Positions 8,151-17,437 of a stretch of 64,000 bases of DNA are shown in pieces. Each line of letters starts with the position of its first letter. Position 1 is the stretch's first letter. Below the pieces are notes generated by a model that was given only the letters and a program-made list of their open reading frames with translations, made no database searches and had not been told where the DNA came from. Source of the stretch: Arenicellales bacterium (GTDB taxonomy: Bacteria; Pseudomonadota; Gammaproteobacteria; Arenicellales; JAJDZL01); NCBI GenBank assembly GCA_958295885.1, contig OY282380.1, forward strand, positions 310,001 through 374,000. The letters run 5' to 3'. The translations under genes were made by a program, and so were the position numbers.

Positions 8151-8490
8151 CCTAGCCATAAGTCTGACTTCGTGCACTGGGGCGTCGAAACCCTATACTC
8201 CCATTCCTGCTTCTGCAAAAACCATTTCACAAATTTATGGGCAGCACCAAGGCAGTCATCATTCACCCCGAAAGCTGACTCATCATGTACCGATCAGTGA
8301 TCGTTCACTGCACGGATATTCACGAGATTCGTTTAACGAAATATCCGCTTTGTTTTCTCGACTTCCTAATCCCAGTTTTGTTCTGTACATTTTTCCTCAT
8401 CTCTCCGAGGAAGGTACACCAGTACCAGGTTACTCTACGGTATTTGAAATGTATGAATCGGTCAATTATGCTTTGCCCGGAGAAATGTAA
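8101..8490 (+). CDS. Conjugal transfer lipoprotein, TIGR03751 family
   Basis: A 129-residue lipoprotein precursor with lipobox-like SLTSC near residue 24. The C-terminus has the family pattern FSRLPNPSFVLYIFPHLSEE followed by PVPGYSTVFEMYESVNYALPGE. This pattern is diagnostic for the small lipoprotein encoded between the VirB10-like and VirB4-like genes of PFL-type ICEs, a VirB7 analogue by position. Start is TTG at 8101, within the end of the TraB gene. An ATG further inside the gene would lose the signal peptide. Confidence 0.82.
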   Translation: MKNKHTLAIPITAGLTSLAISLTSCTGASKPYTPIPASAKTISQIYGQHQGSHHSPRKLTHHVPISDRSLHGYSRDSFNEISALFSRLPNPSFVLYIFPHLSEEGTPVPGYSTVFEMYESVNYALPGEM

Positions 8491-8495
8491 CTGAT

Positions 8496-11336
8496 ATGTA
8501 TAGGTTTCTTTCGTGGCTTTCTTCCAAAAAAAAGAAGAATCATCATCAGAAGTTAGTTGGATTCGAACCCGGTGAAATTCCTTTATCGACTTGGAATCCT
8601 GATGAGTGCAAACCTTTGACTGTAGAAGAATATTTAGGACCACACCTACATCCCGATCCATCGTATCGAAGAATCGTCGAAAACACGCGATCATTCGCGG
8701 ACCTCCTTAACCCGAGAATTGATTTAGGCGATAACAGAATTGGACTACAAGACCTAACGAGCGTAGGCAAATTTTTTGAAGTAAGATGTACGAATACAGA
8801 AGCGCTAAGTACCGAAGCGCTTCAAGCAGTCTACGAAAAAGTGCATCATGCAATCGCTCGAATTTGCCCAGAAGATGCATCGGCACCTTGGATAATGCAA
8901 TGGATTGTCAAGGACGACAGCGAGTTCATATTCGATCATCTCACAGAACAAGTTGAAGCTTATTCTCAAAAGTTCAGTCCAAACTCGACTTACGCCAAGT
9001 CTTGGCTTGACACGTTAAGAGAGCACTTTCACGACCTCACTCGTTCCGACGGATTATTTTCAGATCATTACTCAGTCAACAATAAATGGCGTGGCAAAAA
9101 ACGAAGAGTGCGTCTTTGTCTTTGGCGAACCACACCTCCTCAACGAAAATTTGATGAGAACATAATAGACCGCATTTGCATTCAACTCAAGAATTCACTA
9201 GCTCAAGCTGATGTTCAACTTATTCCTTGCGGAGCCGATAAACTCTATGAGTGGCTAACTCACTGGTTTGTACCGAGTCCTGAAAAATACACCGGTTTTG
9301 CTACTACGACAGATTTGCTAAAGGCCTATCCTTGGGGTCCATCTGATTTAGACCGTTCGGCATCATTGTATTCAAACTCGGCAAAAGCTGATATTGGTCG
9401 AGCGTCCCTACACGGGTCTGCTCCTTGGACTTGGAAAAAACCCGGCATTTGGTGGTTTCGTGGTCAACCAACTCGATTTGTCACTGTAGACGAGTTAGTA
9501 GAAGAACCCAAAATTGGTCACCTAACGGGTGAATTGCAATTCGGGGAGTCAGTGGGGACACTTTGGGATCAGATGCCTGAAAATTCTATTTGGTCAATGA
9601 CTGTCGTCTATACGCCACAGCAAAAAATCGAAGCTAAAATTCTCAAGGTAAAAACCAACGCCATCGGGGATGGCGCTGTGGCATTAGAGCGAAGAAGGCT
9701 TGCAGATACAGCACTCAAGGAAATTGCTCAAGGCAATCCAATTTACAGAGTATTTTCAGGTGTTTATGTTTCAGGTTCTAACCTTCAAGACTTGGACAGA
9801 AAAACAGAGCAGGTACTTGCTACCCTTTCAGCACACAAACTGCGCCCGGTAATTCCCCGATATGACCCAGTTGCTCTGGATAGTTACGTTCGCGCCCTGC
9901 CTTTCGGATATGACTTTGAACAGGATAAAAGACCATTTGCCCAGCGTGCAAGGCTTTGGTTGTCGACGCATATTGCGAGAATGGTGCCGGTTTACGGACG
10001 GTCAACAGGAACAAACTTTCCTGGATGTATCTTTTTTAATCGCGGAGCGGAACCAATTATGTTTGACCCATTGAATTCGGCAGACCGAGTGAGCAACGCT
10101 CATTGTCTTGTTCTAGGGCCAACGGGGTCTGGAAAAACAGCGATGATCATTTACATGCTTCTTCACGTCTTGGCGATACATCGGCCAAGAATGTTCTTGA
10201 TAACAGCCTTGCCTACTTTTGGATTATTCGTGGCGCATTGCGAACGTTTGGGGTTAAAAGTTCATCGAGTTCAAATTGATGGAAAAAGTGATGTCACACT
10301 ACCTCCTTTTGGGCATGCGCAGGTTTTGTTGTCAGAAAAAGATGCTTCAGTGGATTCGAATGCGTCCTTTTTGCGCGACCCTCTAGGTGAAATGGAATTG
10401 CAAGCTCGGCTCATGATAACTGGTGGTCAGGTAAATGAAGAAAACAATTTGCGAAGAGACGACATCGACATAATTCGAGCAACCATCATTGATGCAGCAC
10501 AGTTGTCACACTCTGAAAATCGCTCGCAGACCCTAACTTCCGACTTAGTGCGATCTCTTTATCGCACAGCAGAAACCGGAAAATTACAGAACCGAAAATT
10601 GACTGCAAAACAAATTGAAAGAGCCGTAAGTATGGCCGGTGCGATTAACGTATTTTGTACTGGATTTAACGGAGAACTATTTGATCGTGAAGGAAGTTAC
10701 TGGCCTGTTGTTGATGTTACCGTCGTAGAACTTGATGTTTTAACTAGAAGAGGTTACGAAGATAAATTGGCAGTTGCCTTGACAGGTCTTTTCTCAGCAA
10801 TCAACAACCAAATTGAATCACAGCAGTATAGGGAAAGACAAACGATTGTAGTGATTGACGAGGCACACATCCTTTTGCAGAATCCACTTGTATCCCCATA
10901 CGTGAATCGCATTTCTGCAATGTGGAGAAGCTATGGTGCGTGGCTCTGGATTGCTACACAAAATCTTCGTCAATTTCCGGATAACGCAAAAGAATTACTT
11001 AATCAACCGGAGTGGTGGTTTTGTCTTTCCATGGACAGAGATGACGTAGATCAAATTGGACGATTCAAGTCTTTGACTCAACAGCAAGAAAATTTATTGC
11101 TTTCAGCTCGAAAATCACCGGGTTTGTATACGGAAGGCGTCGTAATAGCAGCTAGGTTGCTAACTTTATTCAGAAACACTCCACCTGCACTAGCACTTGC
11201 CCTGAGCCAAACCGACAAAAATGAAAAAGCAACAAGAGCTCGAATCATGAAGCGACAAAAAATTCCTGAACTGGATGCCGCATATGTAATCGCACGTGAA
11301 TTGAGACAAATCCGAAAGAACAAAAATTCAACATGA
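8496..11336 (+). CDS. TraC/VirB4-like conjugation ATPase (TIGR03744)
   Basis: The 946-residue product is the energising ATPase of the type IV secretion system. Walker A GPTGSGKT lies at residues 541-548 and Walker B VVIDEAH at about 785-791. Downstream are WRSYGAWLWIATQNLRQFPD and WWFCLSMDRDDVDQI, typical of the VirB4 C-terminal RecA-like domain. The N-terminal half is the VirB4 membrane-interaction domain and contains LERRRLADTALKEIAQGNP. Length matches the large TraC proteins of ICEclc-type elements. The gene looks intact. It begins 5 bp after the lipoprotein gene and its last four bases overlap the next start (ATGA at 11333). Confidence 0.88.
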   Translation: MYRFLSWLSSKKKKNHHQKLVGFEPGEIPLSTWNPDECKPLTVEEYLGPHLHPDPSYRRIVENTRSFADLLNPRIDLGDNRIGLQDLTSVGKFFEVRCTNTEALSTEALQAVYEKVHHAIARICPEDASAPWIMQWIVKDDSEFIFDHLTEQVEAYSQKFSPNSTYAKSWLDTLREHFHDLTRSDGLFSDHYSVNNKWRGKKRRVRLCLWRTTPPQRKFDENIIDRICIQLKNSLAQADVQLIPCGADKLYEWLTHWFVPSPEKYTGFATTTDLLKAYPWGPSDLDRSASLYSNSAKADIGRASLHGSAPWTWKKPGIWWFRGQPTRFVTVDELVEEPKIGHLTGELQFGESVGTLWDQMPENSIWSMTVVYTPQQKIEAKILKVKTNAIGDGAVALERRRLADTALKEIAQGNPIYRVFSGVYVSGSNLQDLDRKTEQVLATLSAHKLRPVIPRYDPVALDSYVRALPFGYDFEQDKRPFAQRARLWLSTHIARMVPVYGRSTGTNFPGCIFFNRGAEPIMFDPLNSADRVSNAHCLVLGPTGSGKTAMIIYMLLHVLAIHRPRMFLITALPTFGLFVAHCERLGLKVHRVQIDGKSDVTLPPFGHAQVLLSEKDASVDSNASFLRDPLGEMELQARLMITGGQVNEENNLRRDDIDIIRATIIDAAQLSHSENRSQTLTSDLVRSLYRTAETGKLQNRKLTAKQIERAVSMAGAINVFCTGFNGELFDREGSYWPVVDVTVVELDVLTRRGYEDKLAVALTGLFSAINNQIESQQYRERQTIVVIDEAHILLQNPLVSPYVNRISAMWRSYGAWLWIATQNLRQFPDNAKELLNQPEWWFCLSMDRDDVDQIGRFKSLTQQQENLLLSARKSPGLYTEGVVIAARLLTLFRNTPPALALALSQTDKNEKATRARIMKRQKIPELDAAYVIARELRQIRKNKNST

Positions 11337-11767
11337 GACTCCTGATGCAACCCCAATTGCTATTGTCATTCGCATTATTGAGTTCGATTTGTTTTGGCGG
11401 CGCCCAATACCCCAAGAACATCAACCTATTGGTACTAGAAAGCTTGAACATGGCACAAATTCGAAATGTTGAAAATCTCAAAATTGAGGTTGAAGTTTTT
11501 GAGCTGTCACTTTTGAATTGGGTCGAATCCGCCCTTAGTGTGAACTTATCTGACGATCCGCGAATCGCTTCAAAGCAAGCGCTGAAACGCATCGAGTCAA
11601 ATTACCACAACCTTGCACCGAAATTAAGAAGAGTAGTCAAAACGAAAAATTTGATCGAAAAGTTTAATATTGAGGTATTCCCTGCTGCAGTAGTCGACAA
11701 TAGATTTGTGTTCTACGGGACGGATGACCTTCTCTTAGTCATCAGAAAATGGCGCGCTTTACAGTAA
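11333..11767 (+). CDS. ICE protein, DUF1525 (TIGR03757) family, thioredoxin-like
   Basis: A 144-residue secreted protein with a signal peptide at 1-24. The DUF1525 pattern is visible: a helical middle (ASKQALKRIESNYHNL), then a thioredoxin-fold end with FNIEVFPAAVVDNRFVFYGT followed by DLLLVIRKWRA. Relatives adopt a TrbC/thioredoxin-like fold, but no CxxC active site is present, so a redox role is unlikely. It precedes the TraU-like gene, as in other elements, and the two reading frames overlap by 19 bp. Confidence 0.75.
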   Translation: MRLLMQPQLLLSFALLSSICFGGAQYPKNINLLVLESLNMAQIRNVENLKIEVEVFELSLLNWVESALSVNLSDDPRIASKQALKRIESNYHNLAPKLRRVVKTKNLIEKFNIEVFPAAVVDNRFVFYGTDDLLLVIRKWRALQ

Positions 11768-12816
11768 GAGCGATAGTAAGTGGATTACTTGTTCTACTGC
11801 TATCAATTGTTCCCAGCCAAACTCTTGGACAAACTATCAATACTGCAGAAATTTTGTCTCGTTCGGTAAGTTTAGACTGTCTAAATTGGCGTATCTCTGG
11901 CATCTGCATTTGGTTGAAGTGTACTTTGTTCGGGTGTTTTGTAGTTACGTCACCCAAAATTGCCCATCGAATCCCGGATTTTGTCGTTAGTGCCTATCCA
12001 CTCACTGGCAAACCACCCTGGACAGAAATCAGATCAATATATTCAGCTTTGAACAAATCTGTAAACTCACAATTGTCAGGGGGGAGTATCGCAGGAGTTA
12101 CAACCGATTTCGCTAATCAAGAATCACTGCAATTTAATGAAGTAGATATCGTAGGTAACCCTATAGTAAAGCTAAATCAATATTCTAAGTTTCTTTGTCG
12201 TTCCGAAGCAGAACCGTTAAAGTCATATTATCATTCCGTTCTTGACTCGCTTGCCTGGAGAAGTGGTTTACCTGACGCATTGCGTAGTGAGGCATTGACA
12301 CCAGGTAAGCGGGAAGTCGGAATATGGCCGACATTTACCTGGGGATCAATATTTCCTAGATCAGGTTTCATTCACCAGCAACATGCGGGTAAAGCAGCGG
12401 CTGTCGCAAGCCAACGCGCAATCGACATCTTGTTAAATGATGGAAAGGGACGGATTCACCAAAATATCTTCAAAAGTGGAGAAAAGCGAGTCGTTAGAGG
12501 CTATAGTAAAGCGAAAACAAAAAAATCTTGTCAAATTAGTGGAGGACGATGGGAGATTCTACCAAAATCTGATGATCGCGGAAAATGTAAGAGTCAGACT
12601 TGGTTGCAGTGGGTTTCCAGTTCGAACGAAAAAACCGATCAATGGCAAATGTTGCTGCCCAATCCTAGCAGGAAATGTGATGTTTTTGGCAGAACTGAAG
12701 GATGGCCGTATAGGAATCTAGCTGAAAACGGTTCATATATATGGAATTTCTGGCGAAACTATAAATGTTGCGTAAAATCTGGGCACATATTGTTAAGCGA
12801 ATTTGACTTTGAATGA
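11749..12816 (+). CDS. TraU-like ICE protein (TIGR03756)
   Basis: The 355-residue secreted protein has a signal peptide at 1-27. It also has the TraU-family sequence CLNWRISGICIWLKCTLFGC, Cys-rich as in TraU, followed by PDFVVSAYP. Further on are TWGSIFPRSGFIHQQHAGKA and a C-terminal W-rich block with GSYIWNFWRNYKCC. TraU is a periplasmic disulfide-bonded protein needed for DNA transfer. The next expected gene, TIGR03755, does not follow here but appears about 4.9 kb away at 17752, beyond four unrelated housekeeping genes. Confidence 0.8.
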   Translation: MARFTVRAIVSGLLVLLLSIVPSQTLGQTINTAEILSRSVSLDCLNWRISGICIWLKCTLFGCFVVTSPKIAHRIPDFVVSAYPLTGKPPWTEIRSIYSALNKSVNSQLSGGSIAGVTTDFANQESLQFNEVDIVGNPIVKLNQYSKFLCRSEAEPLKSYYHSVLDSLAWRSGLPDALRSEALTPGKREVGIWPTFTWGSIFPRSGFIHQQHAGKAAAVASQRAIDILLNDGKGRIHQNIFKSGEKRVVRGYSKAKTKKSCQISGGRWEILPKSDDRGKCKSQTWLQWVSSSNEKTDQWQMLLPNPSRKCDVFGRTEGWPYRNLAENGSYIWNFWRNYKCCVKSGHILLSEFDFE

Positions 12817-13065
12817 ATGGTATTAGTGAATACCTGCCGAATTTAATATCCTATCGTATTGATTTCGTTTAGGTAACAATACTCAACTGATGTTGGGAGG
12901 AATCGCTTACGATCAAATGGGCAATAACATAGCGGATGGTCATTCAAATCTTGATTCAATACCGAATTAATCGCAATCGGGTTTACGTTGAGATTCCGTA
13001 TAATTGAGATGCAAGAATATCCAATTCTGAAATCATTGAAGTGTTAGTTCACTTGAAGCTCGACT
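12817..13065. other. Junction gap between transfer genes and housekeeping block
   Basis: AT-rich DNA without a convincing gene. A possible 26-codon reading frame starts at ATG 12890 after GGGAGG-like bases but has no recognisable product. This is the left edge of the block that interrupts the conjugation cluster. I see no IS ends or target-site duplication here. Confidence 0.4.
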
Positions 13066-13199
13066 GCCGAGGCGCAAGGAATACAGAGGGAACCGCATCT
13101 CCGTTAAACGAGAAACAGCGCAAATTTCAACTCTGGAATCTCAGGTTTCAGGAAGCATCATTCTTATAAATCCCATTCTCGCTCAAAACTCGCCTCGGC
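13066..13199 (+). promoter_or_regulatory. Candidate structured 5' leader upstream of terC
   Basis: A perfect 9-bp GC-rich inverted repeat, GCCGAGGCG at 13066-13074 and CGCCTCGGC at 13191-13199, would close a 116-nt region that ends 34 bases before the terC start codon. Both arms are followed by the same sequence, GCAAG. Some TerC-family genes elsewhere are controlled by Mn-sensing yybP-ykoY riboswitches, but I cannot find that aptamer's conserved core here. It could be a different regulatory leader or a chance repeat. Confidence 0.35.
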
Positions 13200-13233
13200 G
13201 CAAGAACGATAACTTAAAACACGGCATCTCACG

Positions 13234-13842
13234 ATGAATGAATTAATAACTCTATTTGAAGTCATTCTCATAGATTTGATTTTCGCCGGCGATAATGCAA
13301 TAGCCGTGGGGCTTGTTGCAGCGGGCTTGCCAAAAGAACAGCGCGCAAAAGTTATCTCGGTAGGCGTTGCTTTAGCGGTTGTGCTAAGAATCATCTTCGC
13401 TATTACAACAGTTCAGTTGCTGAAAATACCAGGACTGCTCGTTCTAGGTGGTTTACTGTTGTTGTGGGTATGCTGGCACTTGTTCTATGACCTTCGTAAG
13501 AGAAGCAAAGCAGATCAATCGAATAGCGCTGAAAGTCAACACAAAGAACTTACGTTCAAACAGGCACTTTATCAAATTATTGCAGCCGATGTCTCCATGT
13601 CGCTGGATAATGTGCTGGCCGTGGCCGGAATTGCTCGGGAGCATATTTTTATTCTAATTTTTGGGTTGGTTCTATCAGTAGCATTGATGCTGGTGGCGGC
13701 AACTTATATCGCTGATCTCCTTACTAGATATCGTTGGATCGCTTATGTTGGCATCATCATTATTTTCTACGTAGCAGTTGCTATGCTGTGGGAAGGCGCA
13801 CACGACATTATTGCCATGTTAAATCAGAGTGAGAATACTTAA
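13234..13842 (+). CDS. TerC-family integral membrane protein (YjbE-type)
   Basis: A 202-residue polytopic membrane protein with the two TerC signature motifs: DLIFAGDNA at residues 14-22 and DVSMSLDNVLAVAG at about 119-132. The acidic Asp-Asn pairs lie within helices and are thought to bind metal. Family members (Alx, MeeY, YjbE) are implicated in Mn export or metal loading of secreted enzymes. About seven helices are visible. It is a chromosomal-type gene stranded between two halves of a conjugation cluster. No other tellurite-resistance genes are present, so the ter name is only a family label. Confidence 0.85.
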   Translation: MNELITLFEVILIDLIFAGDNAIAVGLVAAGLPKEQRAKVISVGVALAVVLRIIFAITTVQLLKIPGLLVLGGLLLLWVCWHLFYDLRKRSKADQSNSAESQHKELTFKQALYQIIAADVSMSLDNVLAVAGIAREHIFILIFGLVLSVALMLVAATYIADLLTRYRWIAYVGIIIIFYVAVAMLWEGAHDIIAMLNQSENT

Positions 13843-13866
13843 AATACTTTATACTAGTTGGAATTC

Positions 13867-13908
13867 TTTACACAGAAAAAGAGATTTTTTACACAGAAAA
13901 AGAGATTT
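13867..13908 (+). repeat. Perfect tandem duplication of 21 bp at an ABC gene start
   Basis: The sequence TTTACACAGAAAAAGAGATTT occurs twice back to back, at 13867-13887 and 13888-13908, ending 3 bases before the ATG at 13912. Each copy contains AAGAGA, which can act as a weak ribosome binding site. The duplication is a multiple of three and leaves an upstream TTG (13858) in frame, but the ATG fits the family start better. Confidence 0.85.
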
Positions 13909-13911
13909 AAT

Positions 13912-15018
13912 ATGGATGATCAAGTATCTTACGTGCAATTTGTCAATGTTCAGAAAAGCTACGATGGCGAAACACTCGTCGTAAAGGACTTGAATTTAGC
14001 AGTGGAGCAAGGTGAATTCGTTACCTTGCTAGGACCTTCAGGGTCAGGGAAAACTACTTGTTTAATGATGCTTGCTGGATTTGAAACTGCAACGCACGGT
14101 GAAATTATTCTTGATGGTGCGCCAATCAACAATGTCTCACCACACAAGCGTGAAATTGGAATGGTGTTCCAAAATTACGCTTTGTTTCCTCATATGACGG
14201 TCAGTGAGAATCTTGCTTTTCCACTAAGGGTTAGAAAGTTGCCCGCATCTGAAATTGATTCTCGTGTTGAGCAAGCACTTTCCATGGTTCAATTAGGTGG
14301 TTTCGGAAACCGACTGCCCGGAAATTTGTCCGGGGGACAGCAGCAAAGGGTAGCAGTTGCTCGCGCTTTGGTATTTCGGCCAAAGCTAGTACTAATGGAC
14401 GAGCCACTAGGTGCGCTTGACAAACAGCTTCGAGAGCAAATGCAGTTCGAGATTAAGCATATACACGAGAATCTTGGCGTTACTGTCATTTACGTGACAC
14501 ATGATCAAAGCGAAGCGTTGACTATGTCGAATCGAATTGCAGTGTTCAACGACGGAATTATTCAACAGCTCGCCCCCCCGGGCGATCTCTATGAACGACC
14601 GGAAAATGCATTTGTAGCGCAATTCATCGGCGAGAACAATGTCCTATTTGGGAACGTACTGGACGTTTCCAATGGAACATGTAATGTTCGGGTTGCAGAT
14701 GGAAACGTAGTTAAAGCAACCGTGGTCAATATTGAAGGAGTTGGTAAGGATACAACATTATCGCTTCGACCGGAAAGAGTGGTAATTGATCCAGAACCTG
14801 GTTCCTGTTCCACAATCGTACGTGCTAGCGTGGAAGAAGTTATTTACCTAGGTGACCACATCCGAACGCGTGTGAACTTGTGCGGGCATGACGATTTCAT
14901 CATCAAAATTCCGAATGCGCATGGTCACGTCAATCTTGAATATGGTGAAGTTATTGAAGTCGGATGGGATCATCAAGATTGCCGTGCTTTAGACGCGACA
15001 AAGAAACTTATTCACTGA
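13912..15018 (+). CDS. ABC transporter ATPase, PotA/FbpC (spermidine/putrescine-like) type
   Basis: The 368-residue product (from ATG 13912) has a full nucleotide-binding domain: Walker A LLGPSGSGKTT, Q-loop VFQNYALFPHMTV, signature LSGGQQQRVAVARAL, Walker B LVLMDEPLGALD and H-loop YVTHDQSEA. A C-terminal TOBE domain follows (about 270-365, with TLSLRPERVVI). This is the MOI/CUT1-like family energising uptake of polyamines, ferric iron or similar solutes. No permease or binding-protein gene adjoins it, so it either serves a transporter encoded elsewhere or is left over from a rearranged operon. The substrate cannot be read from sequence. Confidence 0.82.
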   Translation: MDDQVSYVQFVNVQKSYDGETLVVKDLNLAVEQGEFVTLLGPSGSGKTTCLMMLAGFETATHGEIILDGAPINNVSPHKREIGMVFQNYALFPHMTVSENLAFPLRVRKLPASEIDSRVEQALSMVQLGGFGNRLPGNLSGGQQQRVAVARALVFRPKLVLMDEPLGALDKQLREQMQFEIKHIHENLGVTVIYVTHDQSEALTMSNRIAVFNDGIIQQLAPPGDLYERPENAFVAQFIGENNVLFGNVLDVSNGTCNVRVADGNVVKATVVNIEGVGKDTTLSLRPERVVIDPEPGSCSTIVRASVEEVIYLGDHIRTRVNLCGHDDFIIKIPNAHGHVNLEYGEVIEVGWDHQDCRALDATKKLIH

Positions 15019-15059
15019 ATCAGCTCCATAGATTGCAACGTTCAAAATTGACCCTGGGT

Positions 15060-16277
15060 TCAGCAGAAATGTTCTAGAACTTTTTCCAGTCTTTTTACAC
15101 CCTCTGCAATCTCTTCTAAACTGATTGTGTAAGCAGGCAGCAATCGTAGCACTCTAGTTCCTGACTGAAGTACAAGCAGGTTGTTTTCCAAGCAAGAATT
15201 TAGAACTTGGGGAGCGATGTCCCCAAGTTCTGCATTGAACTCAGCACCAATCATCAAGCCTTTACCTCGAATCTCACTAAATATCTGAAATTTGGAGTTA
15301 ATTCCAGCGAGCAGACCAAACAAAAATTCGCCTTTATTCTCGATTTGCTGCAAAAATTTAGAAGAACTAGCTTTCTCCCATACTACTCGTGCGACGGCAC
15401 AACAAACTGGATTTCCTCCGAATGTAGAACCGTGGCTGCCCAAAGGCAAAGTATGGCTTACTTCTTTTCCCAGCAACGCAGCGCCTATTGGTAATCCTGC
15501 ACCAAATGACTTTGCGACTGTAACGATATCAGGCACTACACCGTCAGCCCACTCATACGCAAACAACTTTCCCGTGCGCCCCATTCCACACTGAACCTCA
15601 TCAAAAATTAGCAAAGCGTGATTCTGATCGCACAAATTTCGAGCTTGCTGCAAAAACTCAATTGAAAATGGTCTTATTCCTCCCTCCCCTTGAATTGGTT
15701 CTAGCAAAACAGCACAGACATCGTTCCGAAACAATTTCTTAAAATTCTCTAAGTCATTAAATTTGCAGTATCTAAATCCTGCAGGGAGTGGCTCAAATCC
15801 TACATGATATTTCGGTTGAGCCGTAGCTGTAACCGCCGCGAGCGTTCGTCCATGAAAAGAACCCTCAAACGTTAAAATCGTCCGTTTTTTCGGTCCGAAA
15901 TTATTGTGTGAATATCTGCGTGCGATTTTGATCGCTGCTTCATTCGCCTCTGCCCCCGAGTTGCAAAAATACACCTTTTCAGCAAATGTGCGATTAACAA
16001 TTTCTTCGGCTAATCGAATAGGCGGCTTGCTAAAGTAAAAATTACTCGTGTGCCATAGCTTGTCCGATTGATTCCGTATGACTTCCAAGATCTCAGGGTT
16101 GCAGTGCCCCAAACACGTCACACCTATACCTGATCCGAAATCCAAATACCGAGTACCGTCAAGGCCCCAGATCTCACTTCCCTTACCTGATTCAAATACA
16201 ACACTCCGCGGTTTGTAATTGGTTGGATAAAGCTTGTGACCAAGTTTAACAAGTTCGTTTGAATCTTGTTCTTTCAT
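15060..16277 (-). CDS. argD: Acetylornithine/succinyl-DAP aminotransferase
   Basis: The 405-residue PLP enzyme of aminotransferase class III shows the cofactor-binding CNSGAEANEAAIKIARRY, FEGSFHGRTLAA, LLEPIQGEGGI, the Asp of LLIFDEVQCGMGRTG and the Schiff-base Lys in TVAKSFGAGLPIGA. ArgD converts N-acetylglutamate semialdehyde to N-acetylornithine and often also serves as DapC in lysine synthesis. The dapE gene directly upstream overlaps by four bases (ATGA at 16274-16277), which favours a lysine/diaminopimelate role, possibly dual. AstC-type arginine catabolism is an alternative but no other ast gene is near. Confidence 0.85.
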   Translation of the reverse strand: MKEQDSNELVKLGHKLYPTNYKPRSVVFESGKGSEIWGLDGTRYLDFGSGIGVTCLGHCNPEILEVIRNQSDKLWHTSNFYFSKPPIRLAEEIVNRTFAEKVYFCNSGAEANEAAIKIARRYSHNNFGPKKRTILTFEGSFHGRTLAAVTATAQPKYHVGFEPLPAGFRYCKFNDLENFKKLFRNDVCAVLLEPIQGEGGIRPFSIEFLQQARNLCDQNHALLIFDEVQCGMGRTGKLFAYEWADGVVPDIVTVAKSFGAGLPIGAALLGKEVSHTLPLGSHGSTFGGNPVCCAVARVVWEKASSSKFLQQIENKGEFLFGLLAGINSKFQIFSEIRGKGLMIGAEFNAELGDIAPQVLNSCLENNLLVLQSGTRVLRLLPAYTISLEEIAEGVKRLEKVLEHFC

Positions 16278-17437
16278 AAAGGTGTACTCGAAGTTGACGA
16301 ATTAACAAGCATCAGTTCCAAAATCTTTTCGTATATCTCTGACAGCAAATCAAGTTCGTTAATATCTATACATTCATTAACTTTATGAATTGTGGATTTT
16401 AGCGGCCCGAGTTCTACTACTTGCGCTCCGGTTTTGGCAACAAATCTGCCGTCTGAAGTACCGCCAGAGGTCGACATTACAGGCAGAACTCCAGTTTTTT
16501 GTCTTACTGCGGCTGAGATAACTTCAGCAAATTCAGTTTTAACAGTGTAATACGGCTCCGAGAATCCGTACCACTCAATATCGTAGGCAATTCCTATACT
16601 CTGGCAAAGATGCTCTACCTCGTCAATCAACGAATCGACAGATGTCACAGGAGAATGACGAATGTTCATTGTCAACTCTAAGATGCCCGGGATTACGTTA
16701 TCAACCCCGACTCCAGAACGTACATTTGAAATTTGCAATGTTGTATTCGGAAAAACATCATCACCGTCGTTCCATGTTTTGCGAGCTAATTTTTCAATCA
16801 ACTCTCCCGCTCGATGGATTGGGTTGTCTGCTAAATGAGGATACGCAACATGTCCTTGCTTACCTTTAACAATAATTTTGCAGGTCAGCGAACCCCTTCG
16901 ACCCACCTTTATCGTATCGCCCAATACTTTATCTGACGTTGGTTCGCCCACCAAGCAATAGTCAATTCCCTCTGAGCGTTGCATCAGCCGGTCAACTACC
17001 ACTCGAGTTCCATCAATAGCAACTGCCTCTTCATCACTTGTAATTAGAAACGACATTGATCCATTGAACGAATGGTGTCGGCCGAAGAATCGTTCACAGG
17101 CCGTGACCATCGCCGCGATGCTAGCTTTCATGTCCGCAGCACCTCTGCCATAGAGTCTACCGTCTGCGATAGTTGGGGTAAAAGGTGGGTATTTCCAATC
17201 TGAGGAGTGCCCGGCTGGTACCACGTCTGTATGACCGACATACGACAAATGTGGTGACTGTGACCCCTTACGTGCCCACAAATTGCTGACATCTCCACTG
17301 TTCATTGACTCAATGGTAAAGTCAAGCCTTTTGAGTCGGTCCGAAATCAATTTTTGACAACCTTCATCTCGTGGAGACACCGAAGGTTTTTCCATCAGTT
17401 GACTTGCAAATTTTACTGTGTCGCTAAATTTAAACAA
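16274..17437 (-). CDS. dapE: Succinyl-diaminopimelate desuccinylase
   Basis: A 387-residue M20-family metallopeptidase with the DapE zinc-site motifs: YVGHTDVVPAG near residue 64, GRGAADMKAS near 97, a catalytic SDEEAVAIDGT, and late STSGGTSDGRF with an ELGPLKSTIHKVNE motif. It hydrolyses N-succinyl-LL-diaminopimelate in lysine and peptidoglycan synthesis, an essential step. The zinc dimerisation domain is present and the gene looks complete. It is divergent from the transfer gene at 17752, so an essential gene is embedded inside the conjugation locus. Confidence 0.92.
   Translation of the reverse strand: MFKFSDTVKFASQLMEKPSVSPRDEGCQKLISDRLKRLDFTIESMNSGDVSNLWARKGSQSPHLSYVGHTDVVPAGHSSDWKYPPFTPTIADGRLYGRGAADMKASIAAMVTACERFFGRHHSFNGSMSFLITSDEEAVAIDGTRVVVDRLMQRSEGIDYCLVGEPTSDKVLGDTIKVGRRGSLTCKIIVKGKQGHVAYPHLADNPIHRAGELIEKLARKTWNDGDDVFPNTTLQISNVRSGVGVDNVIPGILELTMNIRHSPVTSVDSLIDEVEHLCQSIGIAYDIEWYGFSEPYYTVKTEFAEVISAAVRQKTGVLPVMSTSGGTSDGRFVAKTGAQVVELGPLKSTIHKVNECIDINELDLLSEIYEKILELMLVNSSTSSTPL

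Noticed and set aside
13066..13199. yybP-ykoY Mn riboswitch
   Set aside because: The conserved aptamer core was not found; only a long-range helix is visible, so the known class is not claimed.
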